Part shown: in pieces, positions 61,391-64,000 of the stretch
Layout: each line of letters starts with the position of its first letter
Numbering within the stretch: the stretch's first letter is position 1
Assembly (NCBI GenBank): GCA_963790435.1
Contig: CAWBOI010000001.1
Coordinates: forward strand, 1,674,001 to 1,738,000
Reading direction: 5' to 3'
DNA from: Ilyomonas sp963790435
GTDB lineage: Bacteria; Bacteroidota; Bacteroidia; Chitinophagales; Chitinophagaceae
DNA length: 64,000 bases
Translations under genes and position numbers: made by a program
The notes under the pieces: model-generated
What the model was told of the DNA's origin: nothing
Databases searched by the model: none
What the model saw: only the letters and a program-made list of their open reading frames with translations

Positions 61391-62959
61391 ATGAAACAAA
61401 TAAAAAATAAATGGAGTTGGCTGGTTTTATTGCTTCCGCTGTTAACAGCCTTGTCAGGATGTAAAAAGTTTTTAAACCGCGAACCGCTTACTGCTACTTT
61501 CAACGATTTAAACCAGGGATTGTTAGAATCGGAAAGTTTTGGATTGTATAGTTTTTTAAGAACATCGGCAGGCTTTTCTACCCTGCCCTGGCTCGACTTC
61601 AACAGCATTCGTGATGACGATGCACAGAAAGGCAGTAGCCAAACTGACGGTGCTGAAATCAATGCTGAGTTTGAAACATATAAATACACTAAAGATGATT
61701 GGGCAACCGATACCTATTGGAACGATCATTTCTACATGATTAACTTAGCCAACCGCGAATTGCATGATGCCGATTCGTTGAAGCTTACCGATGAAGCCTC
61801 ATTGCGCAACGTGGGCGAAGCTTGTTTTTTCAGGGCTTACTCTTATTTTGAACTGGTAAAAGCTTACGGCGATGTGCCTCTCATCAACTATTATTACACT
61901 GTTGCCACAAAAGGCATCAAGCCTAAATCGCCGGCATCAGCTATTTATGCCCTGATTGATTCCGACCTGCAGGTGGCAACTACTTACCTTCCTCCGAATT
62001 GGAACAAGGCAGGTACTAACCAAAGTGCCTTCCCTGGCAGACTTACGAGCGGCAGTGCCAGTTCTTTGTGGGCGCAAACCTTTTTGTTCCGCTCCAACTG
62101 GGCGCAGGTAACTGCACTTTGCAATAAAGTGATCGCTTCCAATCAATATGCTTTGATGCCGCATTTTAAAGACATCTGGGCAGATGGATTGAACGGTGCC
62201 GGTAAGAACAGCATAGAATCTATATTTGAAATGCAGGCTTATGTAGGTCAGAACGGAACACCCAACAATGGTACGCAATGGGGTACTTCTCAAAATATAA
62301 GACAAGGTGGAACAACGCCTGCATGGAACCTGGGCTGGGGCTGGAATGTACCCACCCAGCATTTGGTAAGCGACTGGGACAGTACCGACCCCCGCAAAAA
62401 CGAAACCATCCTGTACTCCGGCAGGTTTGATGGCGGCCCTGCCACCGGCGGTTACGGTGCCACGCTTCCTCCTTATGCGCCGGGTACGGCTCTTGACCAG
62501 CCATACTGGAATAAAAAAGTGTATTCCGATCCAGCCATGCGGGCTTATACAGGACAAATTAACAGCAACGGCGCCGCCGATTGGATCAATCACCGCATTA
62601 TTCGCTATGCTGATATTTTGTTGATGTTAGCAGAAGCCTCGAATGAATTGGGCGATACTACAACTGCCGTAAATATGGTGGAACAAGTAAGGGCACGAGC
62701 ACGTGATGGCGGCGATGCTACCAAAATTTTACCTCGTATTTCTTTCCAGAGTCAGGCGCAAATGAGGCAGGCAATTAAAGATGAGCGGCGATGGGAGTTT
62801 GCTATGGAAGGCTACCGCTTTAACGATTTGGTGCGCTGGGGCGATGCAGTGAGTGTATTGGGTAGCCTGGGCTATCAGCCAAAAAATGCTCTGTATCCTA
62901 TACCGCAACCTGCCATTGATTTATCGGGCGGCGTATTGCAGCAAAACCCAAATTATTAA
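61391..62959 (+). CDS. SusD/RagB-type surface lipoprotein
   Basis: A 522-residue lipoprotein with lipobox 'LSGC' (Cys24). The SusD TPR-like scaffold is visible ('GEACFFRAYSYFELVKAYGDVPLI', 'HRIIRYADILLMLAEASNEL', 'RRWEFAMEGYRFNDLVRWGDAVSVLG', 'LYPIPQPAIDLSGG'). It lids the SusC transporter. 'GAAAAAACAAAGT' lies against its ATG. Confidence 0.94.
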   Translation: MKQIKNKWSWLVLLLPLLTALSGCKKFLNREPLTATFNDLNQGLLESESFGLYSFLRTSAGFSTLPWLDFNSIRDDDAQKGSSQTDGAEINAEFETYKYTKDDWATDTYWNDHFYMINLANRELHDADSLKLTDEASLRNVGEACFFRAYSYFELVKAYGDVPLINYYYTVATKGIKPKSPASAIYALIDSDLQVATTYLPPNWNKAGTNQSAFPGRLTSGSASSLWAQTFLFRSNWAQVTALCNKVIASNQYALMPHFKDIWADGLNGAGKNSIESIFEMQAYVGQNGTPNNGTQWGTSQNIRQGGTTPAWNLGWGWNVPTQHLVSDWDSTDPRKNETILYSGRFDGGPATGGYGATLPPYAPGTALDQPYWNKKVYSDPAMRAYTGQINSNGAADWINHRIIRYADILLMLAEASNELGDTTTAVNMVEQVRARARDGGDATKILPRISFQSQAQMRQAIKDERRWEFAMEGYRFNDLVRWGDAVSVLGSLGYQPKNALYPIPQPAIDLSGGVLQQNPNY

Positions 62960-62988
62960 TTCAGACTTAATTTGTAAAACAAAGAATT

Positions 62989-63819
62989 ATGAAATTGAAA
63001 CATTATATAACAACGGTAATTGCTTTTGCCATTGCCATTGTTATTGGAAGCTGTAACAAACCGGAACATCCTGTACTGGGCAATTATCCGAAAGATGCCA
63101 ACCCACCTGGTGGCCCGCTTAAATTTTATGCCGCTTTCGACGGCTCGGCAGTAGATAGCATCCGGGCTAATTTTGGTGTGCTGAACAATGCTTCGTTTGG
63201 TACCGGCATCTCGGACAGCGCTGTTCAATTTGACGGCTCAAAAAATGGCTTTGTATCTTTTCCTTCCGCTAACGATTTCGGACAAGCGACCTCCTTTACC
63301 ATCTCGTTCTGGATGAACATAACACTGGCTCAAAAAGATAACAACCATGCAGTTGGTATTTTAGCATTCGCCAATTCAAAAAACTTCTGGGGCAACGCTA
63401 CTTTTTACGCCGACAATAATGCAAAAAGTCCAACCGATTCTATGGATTTAAAAATGCACTTTAATGCACCCAACAATGGCGACAATTGGAATTTTGCAGG
63501 TTATAACTTTTCGCACGCCTGGCCGAAAATGTATGATGGTAACTGGCACATGGTAACCTTTACTTACGATTCTGCAAGTGCAACCGGCACAGTGTACAGA
63601 GATGGTGCGCAATTCGATCAAAAAACAGGTCAGACTATCGCTTTTGAAAATACTTCCCAGTTCATTGCAGGTGGTTTCCAGGAAGCGGCCGGCATAAAGG
63701 ATACCTATGCCAACAACACCTGGATGGCTGGCTTTCCCGGTAAAATTGATAATGTAAGATTGTATGGCGTTGCTTTGCAGGCTTCAGATGTAGCCGCCCT
63801 GTATAACAACAAGCAATAA
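62989..63819 (+). CDS. LamG-domain lipoprotein of the SusCD operon
   Basis: A 276-residue lipoprotein with lipobox 'VIGSC' (Cys22). The rest is one LamG/concanavalin-like jelly roll ('VQFDGSKNGFVSFPSANDFG', 'TSFTISFWMNITL', 'GNWHMVTFTYDSASATGTVYRDG', 'FPGKIDNVRLYGVALQASDVAALYNN'). It is a likely glycan-binding partner (SusE/F position) rather than an enzyme. 29 bp after susD. Confidence 0.85.
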   Translation: MKLKHYITTVIAFAIAIVIGSCNKPEHPVLGNYPKDANPPGGPLKFYAAFDGSAVDSIRANFGVLNNASFGTGISDSAVQFDGSKNGFVSFPSANDFGQATSFTISFWMNITLAQKDNNHAVGILAFANSKNFWGNATFYADNNAKSPTDSMDLKMHFNAPNNGDNWNFAGYNFSHAWPKMYDGNWHMVTFTYDSASATGTVYRDGAQFDQKTGQTIAFENTSQFIAGGFQEAAGIKDTYANNTWMAGFPGKIDNVRLYGVALQASDVAALYNNKQ

Positions 63820-63840
63820 ACAAAGTAGTTGTAAAAAACA

Positions 63841-63869
63841 AAGGCTGTCTCTTACCTTGAGGCAGCCTT
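63841..63869 (+). terminator. Terminator of the SusCD-LamG operon
   Basis: 'aaggctgtctc' pairs with 'gaggcagcctt' (one G-T pair) around a 7-base loop, then 'tatcg'. A motif copy GGGGCAAAAACAAAACG is at 63886-63902. Confidence 0.78.
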
Positions 63870-63928
63870 TATCGTTTGTAAATTGGGGCAAAAACAAAAC
63901 GGATGATTGCAGAATGTTTAATTTCTTT

Positions 63929-64000
63929 TTACCACATAGAATCATAGGAACATAGAAAGAAAAACACATAGAGAACCGATGTGAACCCTTTGTTTCTCTA
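63929..64000. repeat. 'catagaa' repeat tract at the right edge
   Basis: Repeats of the words 'acatagaa', 'cataggaacatag' and 'acacatagagaa' run to the window edge. Tracts of this type occur as dispersed repeats in Bacteroidota; the end is cut by the window, so its full extent is not seen. Confidence 0.55.

Noticed and set aside
1..64000. Widespread sequencing frameshifts as cause of all broken genes
   Set aside because: Long housekeeping genes (nuo, pyk, icd, acylase, susC) are intact, so errors are not general; single cases in homopolymers remain possible.

Overview
The window looks like a Bacteroidota chromosome, most likely of the family Chitinophagaceae. Supporting signs are SusC/SusD (RagA/RagB) pairs, a type IX secretion C-terminal sorting domain, Bacteroidota promoters (TTTG-N19-TAnnTTTG, seen before panD), few Shine-Dalgarno sites, a TamB/TamL pair, a DUF5686 protein, a short NuoG and many lipoproteins with Bacteroidota lipoboxes. 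The genus cannot be fixed from the sequence alone. No rRNA, tRNA, CRISPR array, prophage or intact insertion sequence was seen.

Layout. 1-4.5 kb: end of tamB, tamL (outer-membrane assembly) and a sugar nucleotidyltransferase. 4.5-5.05 kb: ruins of a RelE/ParE toxin-antitoxin pair. 5.2-10.8 kb: a T9SS-secreted propeller protein, small membrane and secreted proteins, a Tat-leader SDR and an acyltransferase-like membrane protein. 10.9-13.7 kb: an eroded stretch with an internally deleted hsp20, an intact TetR regulator with two palindromic operator candidates, a frameshifted tolC-like gene and about 830 bp of gene-free sequence. 13.7-31.5 kb: housekeeping genes (cmk, panD, heptose adenylyltransferase, plsC, scoA/scoB, icd, penicillin acylase, DUF5686 protein, cysM, lspA, ABC permease).

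31.6-46.7 kb: a long minus-strand complex I operon in the order nuoB-C-D-E-F-G-H-I-J-K-L-M-N. nuoA is missing. Foreign genes sit in phase inside it: a nucleotidyltransferase pair between nuoD and nuoE, a nonsense-interrupted small gene between nuoE and nuoF, and a RelE-type toxin-antitoxin pair between nuoK and nuoL. Several of them overlap the neighbouring nuo genes by start/stop codon overlaps, so translational coupling seems to have been kept.

47-64 kb: divergent pfkA-pyk, a HAD phosphatase fused to a P-loop ATPase, DUF421, DUF1080, mgtE, a SET-domain protein, an outer-membrane barrel, a polyprenol-phosphate glycosyltransferase, a DnaQ-like exonuclease, and a SusC-SusD-LamG lipoprotein operon.

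The most unusual global signal is a short interspersed motif, roughly G(G/T)GCAAAAACAAA in either orientation. By hand I count about 30 copies in the intergenic DNA of these 64 kb plus scattered copies in genes. It forms terminator tails, sits directly before start codons, and lies inside the spacer of larger inverted-repeat elements. Other non-coding repeats are two copies of a 35-bp palindrome, a cluster of GGAGC palindromes, CCCTAAAGGGG palindromes and three MITE-like inverted repeats placed right after stop codons. All assignments are from reading the sequence; no database search was run.
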